DNA of 16,979 nucleotides from DAOMFM01 sp035429825 (GTDB lineage: Bacteria > Acidobacteriota > Blastocatellia > UBA7656 > JADIYM01), in the NCBI GenBank assembly GCA_044224215.1, contig JBGAKX010000094.1:1-16979 (forward strand), given 5' to 3'. Shown here one piece after another: positions 1-6,882 of the stretch. How positions within the stretch are numbered: the first letter of the stretch is position 1; every line of letters begins with the position of its first letter. The translations under genes and the position numbers were made by a program. The notes under the pieces were generated by a model. The model had not been told where the DNA came from. It did no database searches and saw only the letters and a list, made by a program, of their open reading frames with translations.

Positions 1-1227
1 TCGATCCTCAAATACCTCGACCACAACTCGTATGTCGGGGTGCTGCGATTGAAGCGCGACATCGGCGAGGAATCGAGCATCGGGCTGATCGCGACGAGTT
101 ACAGCTTTATCGAAGACCACAACAACGTTGGCTCGATCGACGGGCGCTTCAAGCTGAATCCGAAGACGATCTGGGACTTCCAGGTTGTCGGCACGACCTC
201 CCGACAGTTCTTCTATGACGACACGACCCGCGACAACGTTTATCGAACAGGCAACGGATTCGGCTACGCGACCTCGTATGACTACACGGACAAGAACTTT
301 GGCTACAGGGTGACCGCCGTCGGACGCACGGCCGACTATCGTGCGAATGTCGGATACACGCGCCGGATTGACACGAATCGGGACGATGTGTTCCTCAGGT
401 GGAGCAACGACCCGAATCCGAACAAGGCGTTTATCGGGTATCGGATCATCAACTACGGCGGAGTGAACTACGACTGGCAGGGCAATCTTCAGAACTGGGA
501 TGTCGAATCGTCGGTTCAGTTCAACTTCCGGCGCGAGACCAACCTGGGCATCGGGGGATATGGCGGCTACGAGCGCCTGTTCCAGAGCGAGTTTCTGCCC
601 TACGTGCCCGCGTCGTACCCGAGCGGATTCTCGGGGACGGATCCCGAGCGATCGACATACAAGAAGCAGATCTACACGTTCTTCAACTCGACGCCGATTC
701 GTAAGCTCTCGGTCAACTCGTTCATCGCGTTCACGAACGGGTCGTTCGACTATGACTTCGGCGCTGGGCCAAACTATCCGCGCGTGAGTCCGGCGGCGCT
801 TGCAAACCCGTATGCCGCGTACGATCCGGGCCCGGGCAACGAGCTCTACATGGAGCTCGGCGCGCTGTACCTTCCGACCGAAGCGCTCCGGGCGAGTGTC
901 TCGTACATCAAGAACAAGCTGGTGCGTCACGACAATGGTCTGACGGCCTACGATGCGAACCTCGTGTCGTTCCGGTCGACGTACCAGTTCACGCGCTTTG
1001 CGTTCGCGCGTGTCCGCGCCGACTACGACACGCTGACGTCGCACGTCTTTGGACAGTACCTGTTCGGCTGGACGCCGAACCCCGGCACCGCGCTGTACAT
1101 CGGGTACAACAATCAGCTGCGGTACAACGGTTACAGCCCGATCACGGGCTTGAGGGATCCGGGCGTGTCGATCGAGAACAGCACGTTCTTCATCAAGCTG
1201 TCGTACCTGTTCCGACAGAGCATTTAG
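1..1227 (+). CDS. DUF5916-type outer-membrane beta-barrel protein, C-terminal part (5' truncated)
   Basis: The reading frame is open from the first base of the window, so this is the last ~408 residues of a longer protein; the GTG at 40 is internal, not a start. The sequence alternates polar and aromatic residues in strand-length blocks (many Tyr, Phe, Asn, Arg) and ends in an aromatic-rich strand, IKLSYLFRQSI, as expected for a beta-barrel outer-membrane protein. Segments such as ADYRANVGYTRRID, FFNSTPIRKLS and the closing SYLFR resemble the C-terminal half of DUF5916 proteins, which usually carry an N-terminal family-9 carbohydrate-binding-like domain; that part lies outside the window. Substrate and exact role are unknown. 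Another large barrel family is the main alternative. A weak inverted repeat follows the stop codon. Confidence 0.75.
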   Translation, partial: SILKYLDHNSYVGVLRLKRDIGEESSIGLIATSYSFIEDHNNVGSIDGRFKLNPKTIWDFQVVGTTSRQFFYDDTTRDNVYRTGNGFGYATSYDYTDKNFGYRVTAVGRTADYRANVGYTRRIDTNRDDVFLRWSNDPNPNKAFIGYRIINYGGVNYDWQGNLQNWDVESSVQFNFRRETNLGIGGYGGYERLFQSEFLPYVPASYPSGFSGTDPERSTYKKQIYTFFNSTPIRKLSVNSFIAFTNGSFDYDFGAGPNYPRVSPAALANPYAAYDPGPGNELYMELGALYLPTEALRASVSYIKNKLVRHDNGLTAYDANLVSFRSTYQFTRFAFARVRADYDTLTSHVFGQYLFGWTPNPGTALYIGYNNQLRYNGYSPITGLRDPGVSIENSTFFIKLSYLFRQSI

Positions 1228-1229
1228 AG

Positions 1230-1275
1230 ACGAATCCCGCCGTCAAACCGGCCGATTCAGGCCGACGAGATTCGT
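1230..1275. terminator. Nested inverted repeat downstream of the barrel gene, possible terminator
   Basis: ACGAATC at 1230-1236 is complementary to GATTCGT at 1269-1275. It encloses a second hairpin, CGGCC (1249-1253), loop gattca, GGCCG (1260-1264). The structure starts three bases after the stop codon at 1225-1227. No run of T follows directly, although TTTT occurs at 1291-1294. It may end or stabilise the upstream transcript; evidence is structural only. Confidence 0.35.
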
Positions 1276-1310
1276 GGTATTCGCGGCTGGTTTTGCATAC
1301 ACTGGGGCGC

Positions 1311-3365
1311 ATGGGTTTGGACAGGAGACTCGAGCGGCTCGCCAGGCGCGAGTGGCTCGAGACGAACGGGCTGGGGTCCTACTCGTCGGGAACGGCATCT
1401 GGCGCGGCCACCCGCCGGTATCACGGGCTCTTTGTCGCCGCGCTCGATCCGCCGGTACGGCGATACGTCCTCCTCTCGCATCTCGACGAAGTGCTCACGG
1501 TCGACGGCGAGGAGTATCCGCTCGCGACGAACATCTACCGGGATGCGGTGGACCCGACCGGCTACGAACACCTCGCTGCGTTCGAAGCGCGACCCGTCGC
1601 AATGTGGACCTTTGCCGCGGGCGGCGTCGAGCTCGAGCGCCGCGTCTGGATGCCCCAGGGACGACAGTCCGTCATGGTCGGGTATCGCGTGCGCGGCGTC
1701 CGCCCGCACACGCGCGTCAGCCTGAACGTGCGTCCGTTCGTGGCGTTCCGCGACTTTCACGCGCTCACGTTCGAGAACCCGGCATTCGACGCCACCACTG
1801 CAATCTCCGACGGCTGTGTTGCCATCCGGCCGTACACGGAATTGCCAAAGGTCTTTCTGCACCACAACGCGCGGGAATTCGTGGAGGACGGGTACTGGTA
1901 TCGAGCATTCGAATACCGCGAAGAGATCGCCCGGGGTTTCGAGGGTCACGAAGACCTCTACTCGCACGGCACGTTTGCGTTTGACCTCCCAGGCGATGAG
2001 ACTCGCGCGTTCGTCTACGCGTCGCTCGAACGCGTCGAGAACTTCGGCGCGGCGCAGGCCGAGGCGCTCGCGCTCGGCGAAACGGCTCGACGCAACGATC
2101 GCGCCGCGCGTGCCGCGCGGTCGCGCACGACGGGTCCCCGTTCGGGGGGCGGCGCGGGAACGGCGACGGCTCCCGCGCTCGACCGGTGGTCCGAGACGTT
2201 CGCAACCCGTCTGGCGGAAGCGGCCGAGCAGTTCATCGCGACGCGCGGCGACGGTCGAAAGACGGTGATCGCCGGGTATCACTGGTTTGCGGACTGGGGC
2301 CGCGACACGTTCATCGCGCTTCCCGGGCTCGCGATGGCGACGGGACGATGGCCCCTGCCGCACGAGATCCTGAAGACGTTCGCCGAGTTCGTCGACGGCG
2401 GGATGATTCCGAACCGCTTTCCCGAAGCCGGCACGGCGCCCGAGTACAACACCGTCGACGCGGCGCTCTGGTTCGTCGAGTGTTCTCGACGCTATTTCGC
2501 CGAGTCCGGCGACCTGGATTTTGCGAGGCGCGAACTGCTGCCGTGCATCCGTCAGATCCTCGAGAACTACTCGGGCGGCACGCGCTACGGCATTCATCAG
2601 GATCCCGCCGACGGTCTCATTGCGGCCGGCGAGCCTGGCGTTGCGCTGACGTGGATGGATGCGGTCGTCGACGGCGTCCCGGTCACGCCTCGGCACGGCA
2701 AACCCGTTGAAATCAATGCGTTATGGTACAACGCGTTGCTTGCGGCCGCGGACATCGCGGACGCGCTTGGCGAACGTGCCGACGCAGAAGCGTGGCGCGC
2801 CGACGCGCGCCGCGTGCGCGCAAGCTTCAACGACCGGTTCGTGAATCGCGAGACCGGTTGGCTGTACGACGTCATCGACGGTCCGGACGGCGACGACGCG
2901 GCCTGCCGTCCGAACCAGCTGTTTGCCATCAGCCTCCATCACGCCGTGCTCGACGAGCCGTTCAGGCGGGATGTCGTGTCGGCAGTGGAAGCGCGGCTTC
3001 TGACGCCGATCGGATTGCGAACACTCGATCCTTCCGACCCGAACTACCGCCCGCGATGCGAAGGCTCCCCCCGCGATCGCGATGGCGCATACCACAACGG
3101 GACCGTGTGGCCCTGGTTGCTCGGCCCGTTCTCGAGCGCGTATCTCAAGGCCTGTGGCCGGACACCTGAAACGCTCGATCGCATTCGCTCCGTCATTGCC
3201 CCCTTGTCCCGGCATCTTGGCACGGAGGGCTGCCTCGGGCAGATCTCCGAAATCGCCGACGGCGATCCGCCCTACACACCGCGCGGCGCTGTCGCGCAGG
3301 CGTGGAGCGTCGCCGAGATTGCCCGGGTTCTGCTCGAAGACCTGAGGGAAGTACCACCATCGTGA
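1311..3365 (+). CDS. Glycogen debranching enzyme (amylo-alpha-1,6-glucosidase type, GH133-like)
   Basis: This 684-residue protein should hydrolyse alpha-1,6 branch points in glycogen or related glucans in the cytoplasm. The N-terminal domain (about 1-250) opens with the family's hallmark EWLETNGLGSYSSGT...TRRYHGL (residues 14-40). A short Arg/Gly-rich linker (about 260-290) leads to an (alpha/alpha)6 catalytic domain. This contains HWFADWGRDTFIALPGL (324-340), GGMIPNRFPE (363-372), YNTVDAALWF (379-388), LTWMDA (446-451), PVEINALWYNAL (465-476), GAYHNGTVWPWLLGPF (592-607) and GQISEIADGD (643-652), so it looks complete. I start it at ATG 1311; an in-frame TTG at 1293 would add six residues, and neither has a good Shine-Dalgarno sequence. 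Its stop overlaps the start of the PilZ gene by four bases, implying cotranscription and coupled translation. No other glycogen gene is in the window. Confidence 0.93.
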   Translation: MGLDRRLERLARREWLETNGLGSYSSGTASGAATRRYHGLFVAALDPPVRRYVLLSHLDEVLTVDGEEYPLATNIYRDAVDPTGYEHLAAFEARPVAMWTFAAGGVELERRVWMPQGRQSVMVGYRVRGVRPHTRVSLNVRPFVAFRDFHALTFENPAFDATTAISDGCVAIRPYTELPKVFLHHNAREFVEDGYWYRAFEYREEIARGFEGHEDLYSHGTFAFDLPGDETRAFVYASLERVENFGAAQAEALALGETARRNDRAARAARSRTTGPRSGGGAGTATAPALDRWSETFATRLAEAAEQFIATRGDGRKTVIAGYHWFADWGRDTFIALPGLAMATGRWPLPHEILKTFAEFVDGGMIPNRFPEAGTAPEYNTVDAALWFVECSRRYFAESGDLDFARRELLPCIRQILENYSGGTRYGIHQDPADGLIAAGEPGVALTWMDAVVDGVPVTPRHGKPVEINALWYNALLAAADIADALGERADAEAWRADARRVRASFNDRFVNRETGWLYDVIDGPDGDDAACRPNQLFAISLHHAVLDEPFRRDVVSAVEARLLTPIGLRTLDPSDPNYRPRCEGSPRDRDGAYHNGTVWPWLLGPFSSAYLKACGRTPETLDRIRSVIAPLSRHLGTEGCLGQISEIADGDPPYTPRGAVAQAWSVAEIARVLLEDLREVPPS

Positions 3366-3778
3366 GTTTCGTCGACTCGCTGCTTCGACGGCTATCACGC
3401 CGGCTGATCTACCAACGAAAGTCGCCACGTCGCCGCCCAGCGTCGGTTCCGACCCGTTTTCGCGTCGCATCGGGGGCCAACGTATCGAGCTTTGTCGAGG
3501 TTCGGACGCGTGACCTGAGCGCCACCGGGCTTGCCGTCGAAACGCCCTCACTGAGAGTCGACGGCATGCACGTGTACAACTCGATGGACATGGTGACGCC
3601 GACGCGTCTCGACATCGTCCTCGGGCTGCCGAGCGGAAACGTCACGATTCGCGGCGAGACCGTCAGGTACGATTCGACCGATGACGCCACGTACCTTCTT
3701 GGAATTCAGATCCTCGAGATGGCCGACGACGACCGCCGCCGGTACGAGGAGTTTCTCGACACGCTCAAGGGCAGATAG
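3362..3778 (+). CDS. PilZ-domain protein, translationally coupled to the debranching enzyme
   Basis: The gene encodes 138 residues from GTG 3362. This start is chosen because GTGA at 3362-3365 overlaps the upstream stop and GAGGGAA lies at 3344-3350; an in-frame GTG at 3302 would lie deep inside the neighbour. The N-terminus is strongly basic, with a RKSPRRRP segment supplying the RxxxR part of the PilZ c-di-GMP signature. The second signature, [D/N]xSxxG, is seen as DLSATG, and the later strands (RLDIVLGLPSGNVTIRGETVRY, split by a turn) and YLLGIQILEM match the PilZ barrel. PilZ proteins are cytoplasmic c-di-GMP receptors that usually act by contacting a partner. The coupled gene suggests the debranching enzyme as that partner, but this is inference. 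It converges with the AAA+ gene with 14 bp between them. Confidence 0.85.
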   Translation: MSFVDSLLRRLSRRLIYQRKSPRRRPASVPTRFRVASGANVSSFVEVRTRDLSATGLAVETPSLRVDGMHVYNSMDMVTPTRLDIVLGLPSGNVTIRGETVRYDSTDDATYLLGIQILEMADDDRRRYEEFLDTLKGR

Positions 3779-3792
3779 CCCGTCCGCGTCGA

Positions 3793-4530
3793 TTACTGGT
3801 CCGTGAACTTGATGCCGGCCTGCTTGACCGTCTTGCGGTAGTCCTCGCCCGAGATCGAGATTACCTTGCACATCTCGTGCAGCCGGGACCTCAGGCGGGT
3901 GCCGACCCGGTCCTGCAGCAGCTCGTCGAACTGGGTCACCTTGCTGTCGAGATAGTTCGACGTGAAGATCGTGACCTTCCGGTCGTTGTACCTCTTATTA
4001 ATGATATGGGTCATCGTGTCCTTGACCCACTCCGTGGGCTTCGTGGCCCCAAGTTCATCGAGAACAAGCACTTCGGCCTGGTAAACGGGTGCGAGCACGG
4101 TCATCTCGGACGACTGGGTCTGCGAGTTCCAGCTCTCCTGGATCTCCTTCAGCAGGTCACGGAAGTCATAGAAAAGACACGGGATGTTCTTGTCGAGGAG
4201 CGCTCGCAGAATCGCCACCGAAAGATGGGTCTTCCCTATGCCGCACGTTCCCATGAAGAGAAGACCCACGTCGAGGTTCGGGAACTCGTCGGCCACCCGG
4301 CGTGCGAACATCAGCGCCGCTTCCTGCGAGGGGTTCAACGGGAAGTAGCTCTCGAACGTGCAATCCTCGTAACGGCGGGGGATTCGCGCGGCCGCCAGAA
4401 GGCGGGACGTCCTCGCTCCCGTCCGGCAGCTGCAGCGCCGGACGCGCTCGTCCTCGGCTCGCTCCCATCCCGTGCCGTTACAGCGGGTGCATTCCTCGAT
4501 CGTTCGAGGACGGATCTTTGGTACGAACAT
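3793..4530 (-). CDS. DnaC/IstB-type AAA+ ATPase with N-terminal Cys cluster, putative helicase loader
   Basis: This is a 245-residue protein from ATG 4530. Residues 1-40 hold four cysteines (C14, C17, C33, C35) in a CxxC...CxC arrangement, probably binding zinc as in the N-terminal domain of DnaC/DnaI-type loaders. The AAA+ core has Walker A GTCGIGKT (94-101), Walker B VLVLDE (154-159), sensor-1 FTSN (189-192) and an arginine-rich GTRLRSRL (210-217), typical of the DnaC/IstB family. The family loads replicative helicase (DnaC, DnaI) or assists IS21 transposition (IstB). No IstA transposase or terminal repeats are nearby and the flanking genes are housekeeping, so a chromosomal helicase loader is more likely than an insertion sequence. 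It is transcribed divergently from plsC. Confidence is high in the family and moderate in the role. Confidence 0.88.
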   Translation of the reverse strand: MFVPKIRPRTIEECTRCNGTGWERAEDERVRRCSCRTGARTSRLLAAARIPRRYEDCTFESYFPLNPSQEAALMFARRVADEFPNLDVGLLFMGTCGIGKTHLSVAILRALLDKNIPCLFYDFRDLLKEIQESWNSQTQSSEMTVLAPVYQAEVLVLDELGATKPTEWVKDTMTHIINKRYNDRKVTIFTSNYLDSKVTQFDELLQDRVGTRLRSRLHEMCKVISISGEDYRKTVKQAGIKFTDQ

Positions 4531-4534
4531 TCGG

Positions 4535-4547
4535 GTTTCCAGGAAAC
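4535..4547. promoter_or_regulatory. Short palindrome just upstream of the DnaC-like start codon
   Basis: GTTTCC at 4535-4540, a central A, and GGAAAC at 4542-4547 form a perfect 6+1+6 palindrome ending four bases before the ATG of the minus-strand gene. The GGAAA arm lies where a weak ribosome-binding site would be expected, so the site could be an operator or could affect ribosome access. A chance palindrome of this size is possible. Confidence 0.3.
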
Positions 4548-4661
4548 TGCTGGCACGTCGCCGAGAGGAGCGGCATCCGTAGAGACGGCGATCCTTCGTG
4601 AGTGCCTCAGCGCGCTATCGCACGCGGTCCACACACGGTTCGCTCGTCCGAAACCCAGCAC

Positions 4662-4691
4662 ATTATAGGGTGTGGAAATCCGAAAACGCAA
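4662..4691 (-). promoter_or_regulatory. Putative sigma70 promoter for the DnaC-like gene
   Basis: Read on the minus strand, TTGCGT (4691-4686) and a perfect TATAAT (4667-4662) are separated by 18 bases. Transcription would start near 4655, leaving a leader of about 125 bases before ATG 4530. The -10 is perfect while the -35 matches only its TTG half. The locally AT-richer sequence in this high-GC segment supports a promoter region. Confidence 0.55.
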
Positions 4692-4748
4692 GATGTAGTG
4701 GTTTCGAGCCATGATTTTGTATCCGGGAGCCGCCCGCGACCGGTCACC

Positions 4749-4778
4749 TTGACACTGACGCGACCTGAACGCTCCAAT
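4749..4778 (+). promoter_or_regulatory. Putative sigma70 promoter of plsC, implying a leaderless mRNA
   Basis: A perfect -35 TTGACA (4749-4754) is followed after 18 bases by TCCAAT (4773-4778, four of six matches to the -10). The predicted start is about seven bases downstream, at the A of the preferred plsC ATG (4785). There is no convincing Shine-Dalgarno before that ATG, which agrees with leaderless translation, though a longer protein starting upstream is not excluded. Confidence 0.45.
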
Positions 4779-4784
4779 GAGCGG

Positions 4785-5504
4785 ATGCTTGGACGGTTGC
4801 GGGCGTGGGCAATGCTCATCACGTGGGGCGCCGGCCTCGGTCTGGTGGGCCCGTTCGCCATCCCGCTTACCGCCCTTACACGACGCGAGGAGTTCATCAC
4901 CGTTCCGGCGGCGATCATTGCCCGCTTCGGGATGTGGCTCGGGGGCGTCAAGGTGACGATCCACGGGCGCGAGCGCATCAACCCCGACGGCGTCTACGTC
5001 TTCACGCCGAACCACCAGAGCCTCCTCGACCCGCCGATCGTCTGGGTGAACGTCGGCACGTGGCACAGACGCGCCGGACTGCTTGTAAAGAAGGAGATAA
5101 AGAAGGTCCCCGTGCTCGGCGTGGGGATCGACTATGTCGGGATGCTCGCCGTGGACCGCAGCAATCCCGAAGCGGCGCGCGAATCGGCACGGCGTGCTTC
5201 CGCCGCGATCAAAGCCGGCCGGTCGTTCTTTGTGTTTTCCGAGGGCACCCGCACGCGCGACGGCAACCTGCTGCCGTTCAAGAAGGGCGCCTTCTACATG
5301 GCCATTGACGCCGGGGTCCCAGTCGTTCCCGTCACCATCGATGGCGCGTTCGCGGCAATGCCGCGGGGCGCGATCCGCCTCAGGCCGGTGCCCATCACGG
5401 TCACGTTCCACGAACCGATCCCGACCGCGGGTATGACGGAGGCCGATGTCCCCGCGCTCCTCGAACGCGCGCGCGACGCGGTCGCCTCGGTCCTCACTTT
5501 GTAA
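4785..5504 (+). CDS. plsC: 1-acyl-sn-glycerol-3-phosphate acyltransferase (PlsC/LPLAT family)
   Basis: This 239-residue membrane-associated enzyme should transfer an acyl chain to lysophosphatidic acid to make phosphatidic acid in phospholipid synthesis. The catalytic NHxxxxD motif is NHQSLLD (76-82), the glycerol-phosphate-binding block is FSEGTRTRDG (151-160), followed by PFKKGAFYMAI (164-174) and VPVVPVTIDGAF (178-189). A hydrophobic N-terminal stretch (about 10-30) would anchor it to the inner membrane. The frame is open upstream to ATG 4602, but residues from there are Arg/Ser/Thr-rich and unlike the family, so I start at ATG 4785. A promoter with its predicted start at that ATG lies immediately upstream. 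Related LPLAT enzymes acylate other substrates, so exact specificity is not certain. It stands alone between a divergent gene and a downstream gene with its own promoter. Confidence 0.9.
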   Translation: MLGRLRAWAMLITWGAGLGLVGPFAIPLTALTRREEFITVPAAIIARFGMWLGGVKVTIHGRERINPDGVYVFTPNHQSLLDPPIVWVNVGTWHRRAGLLVKKEIKKVPVLGVGIDYVGMLAVDRSNPEAARESARRASAAIKAGRSFFVFSEGTRTRDGNLLPFKKGAFYMAIDAGVPVVPVTIDGAFAAMPRGAIRLRPVPITVTFHEPIPTAGMTEADVPALLERARDAVASVLTL

Positions 5505-5543
5505 ATTCTCCGCGCAACCGATGGCGACTCCTCGCGCATCATA

Positions 5544-5569
5544 GCGCCCAGGAATGCGCACCCGGGCGC
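5544..5569 (+). terminator. Weak hairpin between plsC and the next promoter
   Basis: GCGCCC (5544-5549) and GGGCGC (5564-5569) can pair around a 14-base loop, followed by G and TTT. The structure sits about 40 bases after the plsC stop and touches the -35 of the next promoter. It is a short stem with a short T run, so a weak candidate. Confidence 0.3.
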
Positions 5570-5571
5570 GT

Positions 5572-5600
5572 TTGACACCCATATACCCCACGCCTATAGT
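5572..5600 (+). promoter_or_regulatory. Strong sigma70-type promoter for the CsgG-like / secreted protein / kinase operon
   Basis: A perfect TTGACA (5572-5577) and TATAGT (5595-5600, five of six) are separated by the optimal 17 bases. This is the best vegetative promoter in the window. Transcription should begin near 5607, giving a leader of about 133 bases. That leader contains CTCCG-tg-CGGAG, and the Shine-Dalgarno GGAG (5724-5727) could pair with CTCC (5734-5737), so some translational control is possible. Confidence 0.75.
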
Positions 5601-5739
5601 TAGGCTTCAGCAGGTCTTCAGGCACTCGAGCGCTGCCCTACGCAGCCAATCTCGACGTCGCCTCACTCGAGGTTCAGAACCTTAGATCTCCGTGCGGAGC
5701 AGTCGCACCGAATTTGTCCAAAAGGAGTTCTCTCTCCAA

Positions 5740-6777
5740 ATGCGTTACAGAAGGATTGCGCTCAGTCTCTTTGCCATCGCGGCGCTTGCGTCGGCGGCCT
5801 TTGCCTCGTCCCCTCAGCGGAAGACCGCCGGGAGTTCCGACCAGGCCACTCCACAGACACAGATGGCCGCGGGTGCCAAACCCAGGCTCTTTGTGGCGAC
5901 GTCTGCCGAGAACACACAATCGTGGACGAACCCGATCACTCGACAGGCGCTCGAGAATGCGCTCGTGAACAGTGGACGATTCGAGGTCGTCGCAGGTGCC
6001 CAGCGGGATAACCTGTTGAAAGAACAGGGCTTCGCGAATTCCGACGTCATTGATCCCAACGAGAGTATCAAGGTCGGCCGCATGCTTGCCGCGCGCTATG
6101 TCGTGTCGGGCACGTGCCAGAGCGTGACCGTTGATTCCAAGAGCACGGGCGGGCTCGGAGGTTTCGGCTCCAAGATCGGTCTCAGCGGCAACCAGGAACT
6201 CAGTTCCAAGGTCGTCGCCAAGGTCCAGATCCAGATGCTCGACCTGGAATCCGGCAGCATCGTCCTCTCGCGCGAGTACACCGAGAAGGGCGGAGAGAGC
6301 TCGATGGGCACCAGCTCCTCGAGCAACCGCGAAGAGGCTGGCTACCGCGAGATCATCGATCGCGTGTCGCAACAGTTTGTTGCCGAGCTCGGCGCGTCGG
6401 TACCGATCGAGGCGCTCGTCGTGACGGTCCAGAACGGTCGCGTCGCCCTCAACAAGGGTGCGGCCGCAGGCGTCAAGGCTGACATGAAGTTCGAGGTGTA
6501 CGCCGAAGGCGAGGCCCTCAAGGATCCGGCCACGGGCGAGGTTCTCTCGCGCACGACGACCAGGTACGCGATGCTCCGTGTGGTCGAGGTGCAGGAGAAG
6601 CTGTCGTGGGCCGAGGTCCTCAGGACGTTCAACGACGCGGGGACGCCCGACGCCGCGCCCGATCTCTCCAAGATCGAGGCCCAGATGTCGGCGAAATCGG
6701 TGCCTGCGGGCGCCGGCGGAGCCGCGGGGGCCGGCGGCGGCGGCGGGAAGAAGAAGAAGGAGAAAGAGAACAACTAG
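5740..6777 (+). CDS. Secreted CsgG/FlgT-C-like protein (curli-transport-component family)
   Basis: The start is ATG 5740, preceded by AAAGGAG at 5721-5727; an in-frame GTG-type extension upstream lacks such a site. The 345-residue product begins with a Sec signal peptide (RYRR, then a hydrophobic run ending ALASAAFAS). The N-terminal half has the CsgG-like fold pattern: KPRLFVATSAEN (48-59), RQALENALVNSGRFEVVAGAQRDNLLKEQGF in pieces (68-98), and AARYVVSGTCQSV (117-129). Residues 225-295 resemble the FlgT C-terminal/CsgG-associated domain (GRVALNKGAAAGVK, KDPATGEVLS). It ends in a Gly/Ala-rich run and KKKKEKENN. Unlike E. coli CsgG there is no lipobox cysteine. The family includes outer-membrane secretion pores and envelope assembly factors; no curlin genes are nearby, so a curli role is not supported. 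It is the first gene of the operon with the next two. Confidence 0.8.
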   Translation: MRYRRIALSLFAIAALASAAFASSPQRKTAGSSDQATPQTQMAAGAKPRLFVATSAENTQSWTNPITRQALENALVNSGRFEVVAGAQRDNLLKEQGFANSDVIDPNESIKVGRMLAARYVVSGTCQSVTVDSKSTGGLGGFGSKIGLSGNQELSSKVVAKVQIQMLDLESGSIVLSREYTEKGGESSMGTSSSSNREEAGYREIIDRVSQQFVAELGASVPIEALVVTVQNGRVALNKGAAAGVKADMKFEVYAEGEALKDPATGEVLSRTTTRYAMLRVVEVQEKLSWAEVLRTFNDAGTPDAAPDLSKIEAQMSAKSVPAGAGGAAGAGGGGGKKKKEKENN

Positions 6778-6780
6778 CCT

Positions 6781-6831
6781 GGCGCGCATCCTGGCGCCGG
6801 AGAGTTTGAACGCTCTCCGGCGCCTCGCGCC
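6781..6831 (+). terminator. Strong intergenic hairpin inside the operon (attenuator, processing or stability element)
   Basis: GGCGCCGGAGAG (6793-6804) and CTCTCCGGCGCC (6813-6824) form a perfect 12-bp stem with an 8-base loop. A further GGCGCG (6781-6786) and CGCGCC (6826-6831) can extend it across an internal loop. It begins three bases after the CsgG-like stop. No T run follows, so it is more likely to protect or process the mRNA, or partly terminate, than to be a full terminator. Confidence 0.6.
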
Positions 6832-6882
6832 GTAGGCCCGGTTCACTTTCCCAGCACACGTCGTGTTTCCGAGGAGAATTCC

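Noticed and set aside
1257..2696. Long minus-strand reading frame of 479 codons opposite the debranching enzyme
   Set aside because: It is Arg/Glu/Val-rich with no domain, and lies opposite a complete, well-matched enzyme; typical of antisense frames in high-GC DNA.
3793..4530. IS21 IstB, i.e. part of an insertion sequence
   Set aside because: There is no IstA gene, terminal inverted repeat or target duplication around it, and its neighbours are ordinary chromosomal genes.
4602..4784. Upstream in-frame extension of plsC
   Set aside because: The extra 61 residues are unlike the family and contain the plsC promoter and the divergent promoter region.
5607..5739. Riboswitch in the 133-base leader of the CsgG-like operon
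   Set aside because: Only short 4-5 bp hairpins and a possible GGAG/CTCC pairing are present; no known aptamer pattern was recognised.
5674..6846. Minus-strand frame of 390 codons opposite the CsgG-like gene
   Set aside because: No recognisable domain, Arg/Leu-rich composition, and the plus strand has promoter, ribosome-binding site and signal peptide.
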